In this document: positions 1 through 6,646 of the stretch, one piece after another
Layout of the letters: every line of letters starts with the position of its first letter
How positions within the stretch are numbered: position 1 is the first letter of the stretch
NCBI GenBank assembly: GCA_944384835.1
Contig: CALWUU010000007.1
Location: 18,715 to 82,714, forward strand
DNA: 64,000 bases
Direction of reading: 5' to 3'
Origin: an uncultured Clostridia bacterium
GTDB taxonomy: Bacteria; Bacillota; Clostridia; Oscillospirales; Acutalibacteraceae
The notes under the pieces: generated by a model
Databases searched by the model: none
What the model was told of the DNA's origin: nothing
Seen by the model: only the letters and a program-made list of their open reading frames with translations
Program-made: the position numbers and the translations under genes

Positions 1-775
1 GGAAGCAGCCCACTTCCACATCACTGATTTTATGGGTATCCACAGAATTTGCAAATACTTGTTCAATTTTATCAACTGCTTGTGCTTCAGTCATGTCGTT
101 TTGTGGCTGGAACATAGCTTCCCAATAGCGGGTAGTGGTTATTTTTCCGTTTTTATACCATAAATAATGTCCGGGAAGCAAACAGTATACATTTTCAAAA
201 AACGTTTGTGGAGGCACTGCGTATTGGAAGGAAAGATAGTTGTTTAACGTATCATAATTAAATTTTTTCTCAAATCCCGGGAACTGTAAAATACTTTTGA
301 TTTCAGAGCCGTATACCAAATGGTCGCCTACTTTTGTATAATGCATTGGTTTGATGCCAAAAAAATCTCTAGCGATGAATAACGACTTGTCTACCGTATT
401 CCAAATTGCAAAACCAAACATACCGCGCAGCCGGTTTAACAGTCCTTCGCGCCATTCCTCAAAACCATGAATTAATACTTCAGAGTCTGTATGTGTAGCA
501 AAAATATGCCCTTTTCGCTGCAGTTCTTCACGTAATTCCTTATAGTTGTAGATTTCGCCGTTAAAAGTCAATACAAGGGTTTTATCTTCATTGAAAATCG
601 GCTGGTCTCCTGCTTCCAAATCAATAATACTCAAACGGCGAAAACCCATTGAAATTTCCGGATTGGAAAAGTATCCGCAGCTGTCAGGACCACGGTGAAT
701 AATTTTATCCGCCATCTCTTTTAGTACTCGGTCACGGTTTAAAAGTTCTCCCGTAAATCCGCATATTCCACACAT
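1..775 (-). CDS. asnB: Asparagine synthase (glutamine-hydrolysing), N-terminal part, cut by the window edge
   Basis: This enzyme makes asparagine from aspartate, ATP and glutamine in the cytoplasm. The reading frame starts at the ATG at 773-775 with MCGICGFTG, so Cys2 is the N-terminal nucleophile of the class II glutamine amidotransferase domain once Met1 is removed. Further family motifs follow: HRGPDS near residue 28, RLSIIDL near 47, FNGEIYNY near 70 and a DSEVL stretch near 100. About 258 residues are visible, and the synthetase domain lies beyond the left edge. An AGGAGG ribosome binding site sits 7 bases before the start. The gene is 26 bases downstream of the CpXC gene and probably in one transcript with it and mnmA. 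Family assignment is secure. Whether it is AsnB or an AsnB-like enzyme of special metabolism cannot be told without the C-terminus. Confidence 0.93.
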   Translation of the reverse strand, partial: MCGICGFTGELLNRDRVLKEMADKIIHRGPDSCGYFSNPEISMGFRRLSIIDLEAGDQPIFNEDKTLVLTFNGEIYNYKELREELQRKGHIFATHTDSEVLIHGFEEWREGLLNRLRGMFGFAIWNTVDKSLFIARDFFGIKPMHYTKVGDHLVYGSEIKSILQFPGFEKKFNYDTLNNYLSFQYAVPPQTFFENVYCLLPGHYLWYKNGKITTTRYWEAMFQPQNDMTEAQAVDKIEQVFANSVDTHKISDVEVGCF

Positions 776-801
776 AACTTTAAATCCTCCTAAGTGTCTC
801 C

Positions 802-1485
802 TTATTGGTTGCTTTCTGCTTGCTCTTTCTGCTGTTCTTCCTGCATATGCCGGTGTGCTGCCAAAATTTCTTGTGCAATATGGTTGTCAATGCGAAGAAA
901 GGCGTTTGGTTCTTTCGTTACAATTGATTCTACAATTTCTAAAGATGCCTGATAAACATCCATTTTAATTCCTTGATAAACTGGCGGGTCTTCTTCATTA
1001 AGATAAAAGACATATTCGATGGTATTTTTGTCATGATCAATACCACAATAAAAGCTTTTTTCCGGTGCAACACCCCATTTTGAGGTTACCACTTGCGTAA
1101 GCGCTGTTTTTACAAGTTCTGTAGCGTAATCATTTAAGCCCTCTTCCAGAATCAGTACCTTTTCTTTTAACTCCTCAATATTTGCAACAATGCGTTTTTT
1201 TATATGTTCCAAACCATCTACCGGAATCTGCTCTAATACGGCAGGGTCTTCATCTTTTGGCTGAACATAAATTATAAACTTACGTATTTTATCTTGGTAA
1301 AGGCAGGAATACACCATTTGTGTTTCATAGTTACAGGCGCCGCATCTCCATAAAAATAAACTTTCGTCCAAAATTTTGTCACGCATTTCCCTATCTGTGG
1401 GAATTACAATGGAAGGGTATGCGGTGAATTCTTCCAGAATGCCGCAGCTGGGGCATCCTACTATTTTATTCATGCTTTTTGCCAT
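802..1485 (-). CDS. CpXC domain protein
   Basis: A 227-residue cytoplasmic protein. Near its N-terminus it has the GCPSCG cysteine pair followed by a second pair, CGAC, about 38 residues on. Together these look like the zinc-binding CpXC domain, whose function is not known. The C-terminal two thirds are mixed helix and strand with no motif I recognise and no membrane segment. I chose the ATG at 1483-1485 because it has an AGGTGG ribosome binding site 8 bases upstream. The longer reading from GTG at 1495-1497 would overlap that site. The gene lies between mnmA (39-base gap) and asnB (26-base gap) in the same direction, so co-transcription is likely. A functional link to tRNA thiolation is only a guess. 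Confidence 0.75.
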   Translation of the reverse strand: MAKSMNKIVGCPSCGILEEFTAYPSIVIPTDREMRDKILDESLFLWRCGACNYETQMVYSCLYQDKIRKFIIYVQPKDEDPAVLEQIPVDGLEHIKKRIVANIEELKEKVLILEEGLNDYATELVKTALTQVVTSKWGVAPEKSFYCGIDHDKNTIEYVFYLNEEDPPVYQGIKMDVYQASLEIVESIVTKEPNAFLRIDNHIAQEILAAHRHMQEEQQKEQAESNQ

Positions 1486-1524
1486 AAAGGGCACCACCTT
1501 TAGTTTATAATTAAAATAGAAATT

Positions 1525-2604
1525 CTATGCATTGTTATTGAAAATTGTTCCGCCGCCTATCACAGTATCCCCGTCATAAAATACAACGGCTTGTCCCGGT
1601 GTAATGGAACGCTGAGGTTCATCGAATGTGACCTGTACCAGACCGTTTTCCAGCGGTGATAACATTGCCGGTGCGGGAGGAGCCTGATAGCGTGTTTTTG
1701 CGGTTGCTCTCAAAGGTTCCGTTAAACATTCAATGGAAATCCAATTGATATCTCCCGCGATTAATTGCTGTGTATATTGGCTGCCTGCCTTGCCCAATAC
1801 AATTTGGTTATGTGCCGCGTCTATTTTGGTAACAAACATCGGTTCTCCAAATGCAATGCCAAGACCTTTTCTTTGTCCTATGGTATAATGTGCAATTCCT
1901 TTATGTGTACCGAGAACGGTTCCGTTTTCGTCTACAAACTGCCCTGGTTTGGCTTTCTGACCGGTGTAGCGTTCGATAAAACCGGCGTAATCTTTGTCGG
2001 GAACAAAGCAAATTTCTTGACTGTCGGGTTTGTTAGCAACAACAAGACCTGCTTCCTGTGCAATGGCACGAATTTGCGGCTTTGTATAAGATGCAAGAGG
2101 TAATAAAGTATGTTCAAGCTGGAACTGTGTGAGAGAATATAACACGTAGCTTTGATCTTTTGCAGCAGGCGCTTTTTTCAGCAGCCAGCGTCCCTGTTCA
2201 TTTTGTTCAATACAAGCGTAATGTCCTGTTGCAATGTAATCAAATCCCAGTTCTATTGCACGTTTCATCATTGCGTTAAATTTTACATGACGGTTGCATG
2301 CAATACAAGGATTTGGCGTACGGCCTTGTTCGTATTCTTTTACAAAATAATCGATTACGGTTTCTTCAAAGATATCTGTAAAGTTAAATACAAGATGCTC
2401 TATGCCCAGTTTATAGGCAACTCTTCTGGCATCGTCAATATCGTCAATAGAACAGCATCCTCCGGAAACGCATTGCTCCATGTAACGGTCCGGTCTCAAA
2501 CGGAGGGTAACGCCTGTTACATCATACCCTGCATTTCTCAATAACAAAGCGGCGACAGAGCTGTCTACACCGCCGCTCATTCCTAACATTACTTTTTTTT
2601 TCAT
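1525..2604 (-). CDS. mnmA: tRNA-specific 2-thiouridylase MnmA
   Basis: MnmA makes 2-thiouridine at the wobble position of tRNAs for Lys, Glu and Gln, adenylating the uridine and accepting sulfur from a relay that begins at a cysteine desulfurase. The 359-residue length is normal. The PP-loop SGGVDSS is at residues 10-16. The two catalytic cysteines are in the expected contexts, NPCIACN near residue 100 and QEICFV near residue 198. GQRKGLGI and the C-terminal beta-barrel motif SITPGQAVVFY are also present. The ATG start has an AAGG site upstream. It is probably the first gene of a minus-strand unit with the CpXC gene and asnB, and a terminator hairpin at 2644-2680 separates it from the gene upstream. 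Confidence 0.97.
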   Translation of the reverse strand: MKKKVMLGMSGGVDSSVAALLLRNAGYDVTGVTLRLRPDRYMEQCVSGGCCSIDDIDDARRVAYKLGIEHLVFNFTDIFEETVIDYFVKEYEQGRTPNPCIACNRHVKFNAMMKRAIELGFDYIATGHYACIEQNEQGRWLLKKAPAAKDQSYVLYSLTQFQLEHTLLPLASYTKPQIRAIAQEAGLVVANKPDSQEICFVPDKDYAGFIERYTGQKAKPGQFVDENGTVLGTHKGIAHYTIGQRKGLGIAFGEPMFVTKIDAAHNQIVLGKAGSQYTQQLIAGDINWISIECLTEPLRATAKTRYQAPPAPAMLSPLENGLVQVTFDEPQRSITPGQAVVFYDGDTVIGGGTIFNNNA

Positions 2605-2643
2605 ATAATTACTGCCTTTTACATTTTCTGTACTGCACTCTTT

Positions 2644-2680
2644 AAAATAGACCGAAACAGGCTCAGCCTCGGTCTATTTT
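2644..2680 (-). terminator. Rho-independent terminator after the 2689-3303 gene
   Basis: A 12-bp perfect stem (2644-2655 with 2669-2680) encloses a 13-base loop. The stem ends in T-rich sequence on both strands, and the hairpin lies just past the stop codon of the hypothetical gene at 2689-3303. Confidence 0.65.
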
Positions 2681-2688
2681 TTAGATTT

Positions 2689-3303
2689 TTATTTTTCTGT
2701 ATCTCCAAATGGGTGGATAAGATTATCTTTAATAATTGGAATTTGATTTTCTTCCTCTGAAGCGGCTTCACTTTCGGAAGATTCTTTTTTATAATCTTCG
2801 CCGCAACTGCCGTGAACATCACAAATGTTATTGACGATTTCCTCATCGGACGGAAAGTCACTGCTGTTTAGCGTATCTTGTGCAGAAACTTCCTTGTCTG
2901 CGGCAATTTCATGATTTGTGGTTTCGGTATAATCCCAGGAGGAAGCTTCTTCTGCATTTTCACAACTGGTAAAGCCCAAATCTTCACATGCAGACTCAAA
3001 ATCCTCATCACAGAAAAAGTCTTCCGCATCAATGGTTAATTCATCTAATTTTGTAAGAGCACGGTCAATGCGGTTATTTGCGTGTTCTACCGCTTTACAG
3101 TAAAATTCTGTTTCTTCATTTTCTTCTTGGCGTAAATGGTTAAAATAATACTTGCCCAGTGCGATATAAGCTTGGTTTGCTTTTGTTTCTTCTTCACGAA
3201 TTACATATTTAATGCGGTTAATCAGATTGTTTTTACGATTCTTTTCTACGATTAAGCTCACAGCAGATGAAAATCCTTGATAGACGTTATGTAAAATACG
3301 CAT
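2689..3303 (-). CDS. Hypothetical protein with acidic C-terminal half
   Basis: I do not recognise this 204-residue protein. The first 95 residues are rich in basic and helical segments, with a stretch that looks coiled (ALGKYYFNHLRQEENEE). From about residue 95 on, the protein is strongly acidic and Ser/Glu-rich with likely disorder. There are scattered cysteines but no clear metal site. It has no signal peptide and no membrane segment. The ATG has a GAGGA site close upstream. It is a single gene between the small plus-strand genes and mnmA and has its own terminator. The coding frame is convincing because of its length and codon use, but no function can be assigned. Confidence 0.7.
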   Translation of the reverse strand: MRILHNVYQGFSSAVSLIVEKNRKNNLINRIKYVIREEETKANQAYIALGKYYFNHLRQEENEETEFYCKAVEHANNRIDRALTKLDELTIDAEDFFCDEDFESACEDLGFTSCENAEEASSWDYTETTNHEIAADKEVSAQDTLNSSDFPSDEEIVNNICDVHGSCGEDYKKESSESEAASEEENQIPIIKDNLIHPFGDTEK

Positions 3304-3532
3304 GATTCCTCACTATTCTCTGCCAATGGTGTAATTTGTGCGTGGGGGTATTATAGTAATCATATTGTTTGTTGGCAGTCAAACCATATGATAATAGTAC
3401 AAATTATAATTATACAGAACTATTATAACGCATATGAAATAAAAAAAACAGGGGTTTTCTTCTAAATTTGCGTATATGATAAAAATTTACATTCTATATA
3501 CAGTATGTTGGAAAAGTTGTTCGCTTTATTCG

Positions 3533-3560
3533 TTGCCTTTATAGATTCACATGATATAAT
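3533..3560 (+). promoter_or_regulatory. Sigma-A type promoter for the 3603-4149 gene pair
   Basis: A -35 box TTGCCT at 3533-3538 and a perfect -10 box TATAAT at 3555-3560 are 16 bases apart, about 40 bases before the first start codon. The rest of the 300-base gap (3304-3532) is AT-rich with nothing else I can name. Confidence 0.6.
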
Positions 3561-3602
3561 GAAAAATAAAAGAACATATGTTCTGAAGGGTGTGAAAAAA
3601 GT

Positions 3603-3914
3603 TTGGAAGATACACAATGGGCCAATGCTTATTTGCAGCAGGCGAATACCATTCGTTTTTATATAAAAGCATTAAAACAGCAGCTAAATTGCGCCGATTG
3701 CCTAGAGCAAGATTTTGTAAAAGCACGTATAGATATGCTGTACGGAATGTATTTGGATTGTAAACATACGGGAAACTTTTTATATAAACGCGCGCAGGTA
3801 AAAGAAGTATTGAAACAGGAAAGGAGAGATAGAGCACATGTCAAAAAGGTTACTGAACTTGGATACCGTGACAGAGAGCATATTTGGAATACAACAGTAT
3901 CAATATCAAAATGA
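3603..3914 (+). CDS. Small hypothetical protein overlapping a sigma-like gene
   Basis: A 103-residue, mostly helical and charged protein of unknown function with two cysteines close together (NCADCLEQD). It starts with TTG at 3603 behind a GAAGGGTG site. Its last 77 bases overlap the first part of the next gene in another frame. The tight overlap suggests translational coupling, as seen in small phage-type regulatory pairs. It has no signal peptide or membrane segment. The upstream promoter at 3533-3560 supports it being expressed. It could be a partner of the downstream helix-turn-helix protein, but that is inference from position only. Confidence 0.6.
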   Translation: MEDTQWANAYLQQANTIRFYIKALKQQLNCADCLEQDFVKARIDMLYGMYLDCKHTGNFLYKRAQVKEVLKQERRDRAHVKKVTELGYRDREHIWNTTVSISK

Positions 3915-4149
3915 TTCACAAACGGATACAGAATATCGCCGGATGCTGAAGGTGCTGACCAAAGCTATGCAGGAAGAACTGACAAAAAGACAGTATGATT
4001 GTATGTATGCCCATTATTTCGAAAATAAGACACAATCCCAGATTGCAAAAGAAATGGGGATTGGAGCGCCTACTGTAAATAAACATATAAAAAAAGCAAA
4101 AGAACGTTTATTAAAGGTAATGAGATATTCTTTCAGGAGACTGCAATGA
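3838..4149 (+). CDS. Sigma-70 region-4-like helix-turn-helix protein
   Basis: A 103-residue protein whose second half carries a helix-turn-helix like that of sigma factor region 4. The segment runs from LTKRQYDCM (near residue 48) through KTQSQIAKEMGIGAPTVNKH (near 65-84) and ends in a basic helix KKAKERLLKVMR. It lacks region 2, so it cannot be a complete sigma factor. It is more likely a small DNA-binding regulator of phage or plasmid type. The ATG has a GGAGAG site about 10 bases upstream, inside the preceding gene, which it overlaps by 77 bases. A long hairpin follows at 4178-4217. No other phage genes are nearby, so it stands as a small orphan regulatory pair. Confidence 0.75.
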   Translation: MSKRLLNLDTVTESIFGIQQYQYQNDSQTDTEYRRMLKVLTKAMQEELTKRQYDCMYAHYFENKTQSQIAKEMGIGAPTVNKHIKKAKERLLKVMRYSFRRLQ

Positions 4150-4177
4150 TTAAAATAAGCTTTTTTAGGTGCTATGC

Positions 4178-4217
4178 AATGAAGAACTCTTGTATAAACA
4201 TACAAGAGTTCTTCATT
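4178..4217. terminator. Perfect 17-bp hairpin after the sigma-like gene
   Basis: Arms 4178-4194 and 4201-4217 match perfectly around a 6-base loop. The U-tract is poor (TTTAA), so this may end transcription from either side or may act as an RNA stabiliser. It sits between convergent genes. Confidence 0.55.
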
Positions 4218-4254
4218 TAAACAGCAGAATGATATCAGGAATTACACTTTGCCA

Positions 4255-4410
4255 TTATTTTTTAAATACTAAGATTGCTTTTGCAGTTCCTGTAATTGAC
4301 ATAGTAACTAACTCATAGCCGTCTTTTAACATTTCGTTGGATTTTTCTTCTACTTTTTGAGCCATATCCCCCGCTTTTGGCGAATATTCTATAACAACTG
4401 CTCTATACAT
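4255..4410 (-). CDS. Short DUF4177-like protein (51 aa)
   Basis: A 51-residue reading frame with an AAAGGAAG site 10 bases before its ATG at 4408-4410. The pattern of an N-terminal strand (YRAVVIEY), a helix with charged residues (MAQKVEEKSNEML), then KDGYELVTMSITG and a final ILVFKK strand resembles short DUF4177 proteins. Those proteins share a GWELVSVS-like motif and an FKR end. The function of that family is unknown. It lies alone between the hairpin at 4178-4217 and the lipoprotein gene, 67 bases downstream of the latter, so it may be in the same transcript. Confidence 0.6.
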   Translation of the reverse strand: MYRAVVIEYSPKAGDMAQKVEEKSNEMLKDGYELVTMSITGTAKAILVFKK

Positions 4411-4477
4411 TTTTATCTGCTTCCTTTCTTCTAAACTTTTTCACATCATCACTAAATGTGCTGATGGATACAACTGC

Positions 4478-5200
4478 TTATTGACTGGAAGATATATTGT
4501 ATGAAAAGAATCCATATCCCATTTCTTTGTTATAAAGTCCGTAACAGTCCAATGTTTCTTGAGAAGAATCAACACCAACGCTGCCGTAGCCCCATTGTAT
4601 GAATTCTTCCGTTAACGTGTTCACGGGCGTTTGAGGCAGATAAAATAAAAATTCTGTTCCATTTTCTAATCCATACGGATCAGCTGCTATATAACGAATG
4701 TTATTTTCAATCCATTCTTCGCCTTCTGTGTTTTTGGTGGTTATTTTCTTCAATGTGAAAGAATAGGTGGTATCATCAATTTGTTTGATGTTATCAAACT
4801 TTCCGCTAAACTCACAAATATAAGCTGTACCATTTGGATAACCGTCACCTACTATACCCATTTCGGAATCTCTGTAACTTCCTTCAAAGGAACCGTCGCT
4901 GTTTAATGTCATAGAAGTACCCCAGCCTCCGGCTCCGCTGGAAAAAACCAATTCCAATGGTTGTGTAATGGGCAGTTCAGCAGTATTTGTTTCCTTTGAT
5001 TCTGAAGTGGCGGATTCGTCTGAGCTTACCCCTTGGATATGCTCAGATGAAGAGTTGTCTGCTGTGTTTTCTGATACAATTTCAGCGCTTTCAGACGATG
5101 TTGTTTGTTGGTTGTTTCCACTGCATCCGCTTAACACGCCGATACCTGCTGCTAAGCACATCAACGCGGCGATTATTTTTAGCATACTTGGTTTTGTCAT
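4478..5200 (-). CDS. Hypothetical lipoprotein
   Basis: A 240-residue exported lipoprotein. The N-terminus is a type II signal peptide with a lipobox LSGC whose cysteine is near residue 26. A Ser/Thr/Glu-rich linker of about 40 residues follows, typical of surface lipoproteins. The remaining 170 residues are beta-rich (for example LVFSSGAGGWGTSMTLNSDG) and end in aromatic-rich GYGFFSYN. I do not recognise the domain. The ATG has an AGGAGG site 10 bases upstream. A hairpin at 5320-5360 isolates it from the upstream HAD gene. Confidence 0.8.
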   Translation of the reverse strand: MTKPSMLKIIAALMCLAAGIGVLSGCSGNNQQTTSSESAEIVSENTADNSSSEHIQGVSSDESATSESKETNTAELPITQPLELVFSSGAGGWGTSMTLNSDGSFEGSYRDSEMGIVGDGYPNGTAYICEFSGKFDNIKQIDDTTYSFTLKKITTKNTEGEEWIENNIRYIAADPYGLENGTEFLFYLPQTPVNTLTEEFIQWGYGSVGVDSSQETLDCYGLYNKEMGYGFFSYNISSSQ

Positions 5201-5319
5201 AACATCTATACCTCCTTATGTGCTTCAATTCCTTTGTTTACTAATTTTATTATAGCACTTTGTTTCAGTGATAAACAAGATAAAACTGTATGTCAAAACC
5301 TTAATGCATTTGGACAGCA

Positions 5320-5360
5320 TTAAGAGCATCAAACACAAATGTGCTTTTGATGCTCTTAAT
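5320..5360 (-). terminator. Hairpin after the HAD gene
   Basis: A 14-bp stem with an inner 3-bp extension lies between the end of the HAD gene (5386) and the lipoprotein gene. The U-tract is weak. Position suggests it ends the thioesterase-HAD transcript. Confidence 0.5.
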
Positions 5361-5385
5361 ATATTGTAACTATATTCTGTTTGCT

Positions 5386-6057
5386 TTATAAATGCAGATT
5401 AGGGAGAAGGATAGATTGTAAATCTTTTGCTGTTTCCGCAAATTGTGTTGCGCCTTCCCGCTCCATTTCTTCACGGGTGCCATAGCCGTATAATACACCG
5501 ATAAAGTTTGTATTCGCATGTTTTGCGCCATGTGCGTCAAAATGAGTATCGCCAATCATAACAGCATTGCTTGGCTTTGTATTACAGTGGATCAGACCTT
5601 TTTCAATCAGTTCTGTTTTATTGCTGTGCCGCTCGTCTAAATCTGCACCGGCCATATAATCTAAAAATGGAGTAACCTTTAAATGGTCCAGCACAATTTT
5701 AGCCATTGGTTCCGGTTTGGAAGTCGCAACACACAGTTTTGCTCCGTTTTCTTTTAAATTTTGCAGCAATTCCATGATATAAGGAAATGTACTGTTATTG
5801 TAAATGCCTCCGTTTAAATAAACGTCTCTGTAATGGGCAACGCCGATGTCGGCTTCTTCCTGTGTCATGCCGCAAAAATGAATAAAGCTGTGGCATAAAG
5901 GGGGACCTATAAATTTCCGTAATGTGGCCTCGTCAGGGAGGGGTTTATTCATACGCTGCAAGGCGGCAGTTACACATTGAAATACTCCTGGAGCAGATTG
6001 TGCCAAGGTACCGTCTAAATCAAAAATAACTGTTTCAAATGGTAATACTTGTTTCAT
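5386..6057 (-). CDS. HAD-family phosphatase, phosphoglycolate phosphatase-like
   Basis: A 223-residue HAD hydrolase of subfamily IA. Motif I is FDLDGTLAQS with the nucleophile Asp13 and general acid/base Asp15. The motif II region is CVATSKPEP (near residue 112), the lysine of motif III lies in the 160-170 region (NAVMIGDTHFDAHGA includes motif IV with its Asp pair). The helical cap between residues 20 and 85 is typical of PGP/GPH-like enzymes that dephosphorylate small sugar phosphates or pyrophosphate. The start overlaps the stop of the thioesterase gene as ATGA, so the two are translationally coupled. The substrate cannot be predicted from sequence alone. Confidence 0.87.
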   Translation of the reverse strand: MKQVLPFETVIFDLDGTLAQSAPGVFQCVTAALQRMNKPLPDEATLRKFIGPPLCHSFIHFCGMTQEEADIGVAHYRDVYLNGGIYNNSTFPYIMELLQNLKENGAKLCVATSKPEPMAKIVLDHLKVTPFLDYMAGADLDERHSNKTELIEKGLIHCNTKPSNAVMIGDTHFDAHGAKHANTNFIGVLYGYGTREEMEREGATQFAETAKDLQSILLPNLHL

Positions 6058-6467
6058 AGCGCCTCCAAAGACGATTGGGCTTTCCGGTCTGATGCTTTTT
6101 TTGCAAAGCTTTCCTTTTTTACACTCACACGGGTATGTGTACCGGTGGCAATCACACCTGCGTTGTCCGTTGCAGTTAGTTTAAATTCAAAAAAGCGTCC
6201 GTCCGCTTTTGTCAATTCAGCTTCAGCCGTGACGGTTACCCCTTGAGCTGTTGGACATAAATGCTGCACACAAATTTCAGAGCCGACGGTTGTATAAATA
6301 TCTTCAATATAGCGTGCTGCAAGATCGCACGCAGCGCCTTCCATTAATGCGGCGACCATAGGGGTAGCCAAAACGTCAACAGTGCCGCTGCCAACGCTGG
6401 AAGCCAATTGATCTTTTGTTACAGTCAGTTGTCTGGTTGCTTTTGCTCCGATTTCAGGGTTGCTCAT
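6054..6467 (-). CDS. Thioesterase of the FlK (fluoroacetyl-CoA thioesterase-like) family
   Basis: A 137-residue single-domain hot-dog protein. The recognisable stretch is VGSGTVDVLATPMVAALMEG followed by AACDLAARY, then HLCPTAQGVTVTAEAELT. In the family these carry the Thr, Glu and His used in acyl-CoA hydrolysis. Here Glu (in MEGAA) and His (in VQHLCPT) are present. Such proteins are common in anaerobes as clean-up thioesterases, and true fluoroacetyl-CoA specificity should not be assumed. The ATG at 6465-6467 has an AGGAG site 9 bases upstream. It forms a two-gene unit with the HAD phosphatase (ATGA overlap) and is divergent from tex. Confidence 0.85.
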   Translation of the reverse strand: MSNPEIGAKATRQLTVTKDQLASSVGSGTVDVLATPMVAALMEGAACDLAARYIEDIYTTVGSEICVQHLCPTAQGVTVTAEAELTKADGRFFEFKLTATDNAGVIATGTHTRVSVKKESFAKKASDRKAQSSLEAL

Positions 6468-6513
6468 AGTGGATGGCTCCTTTTCTATTGATTTCTTATA
6501 AAAGTGTTAAAAA

Positions 6514-6542
6514 TTGTAAAACAATTTTTTCTATGCTATAAT
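6514..6542 (+). promoter_or_regulatory. Sigma-A promoter of tex
   Basis: TTGTAA at 6514-6519 and a perfect TATAAT at 6537-6542 are separated by 17 bases. A small hairpin (CAGCA with TGCTG) follows in the leader just after 6550. Confidence 0.7.
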
Positions 6543-6646
6543 GAAAAAATTCAGCAGAAATATGCTGTTTGTTCATCATAACATATTTTATTGCATTTTA
6601 AAAGAGACGCTTTTTGGAAATAGAATGGATTGGAAGGATGATTCAT

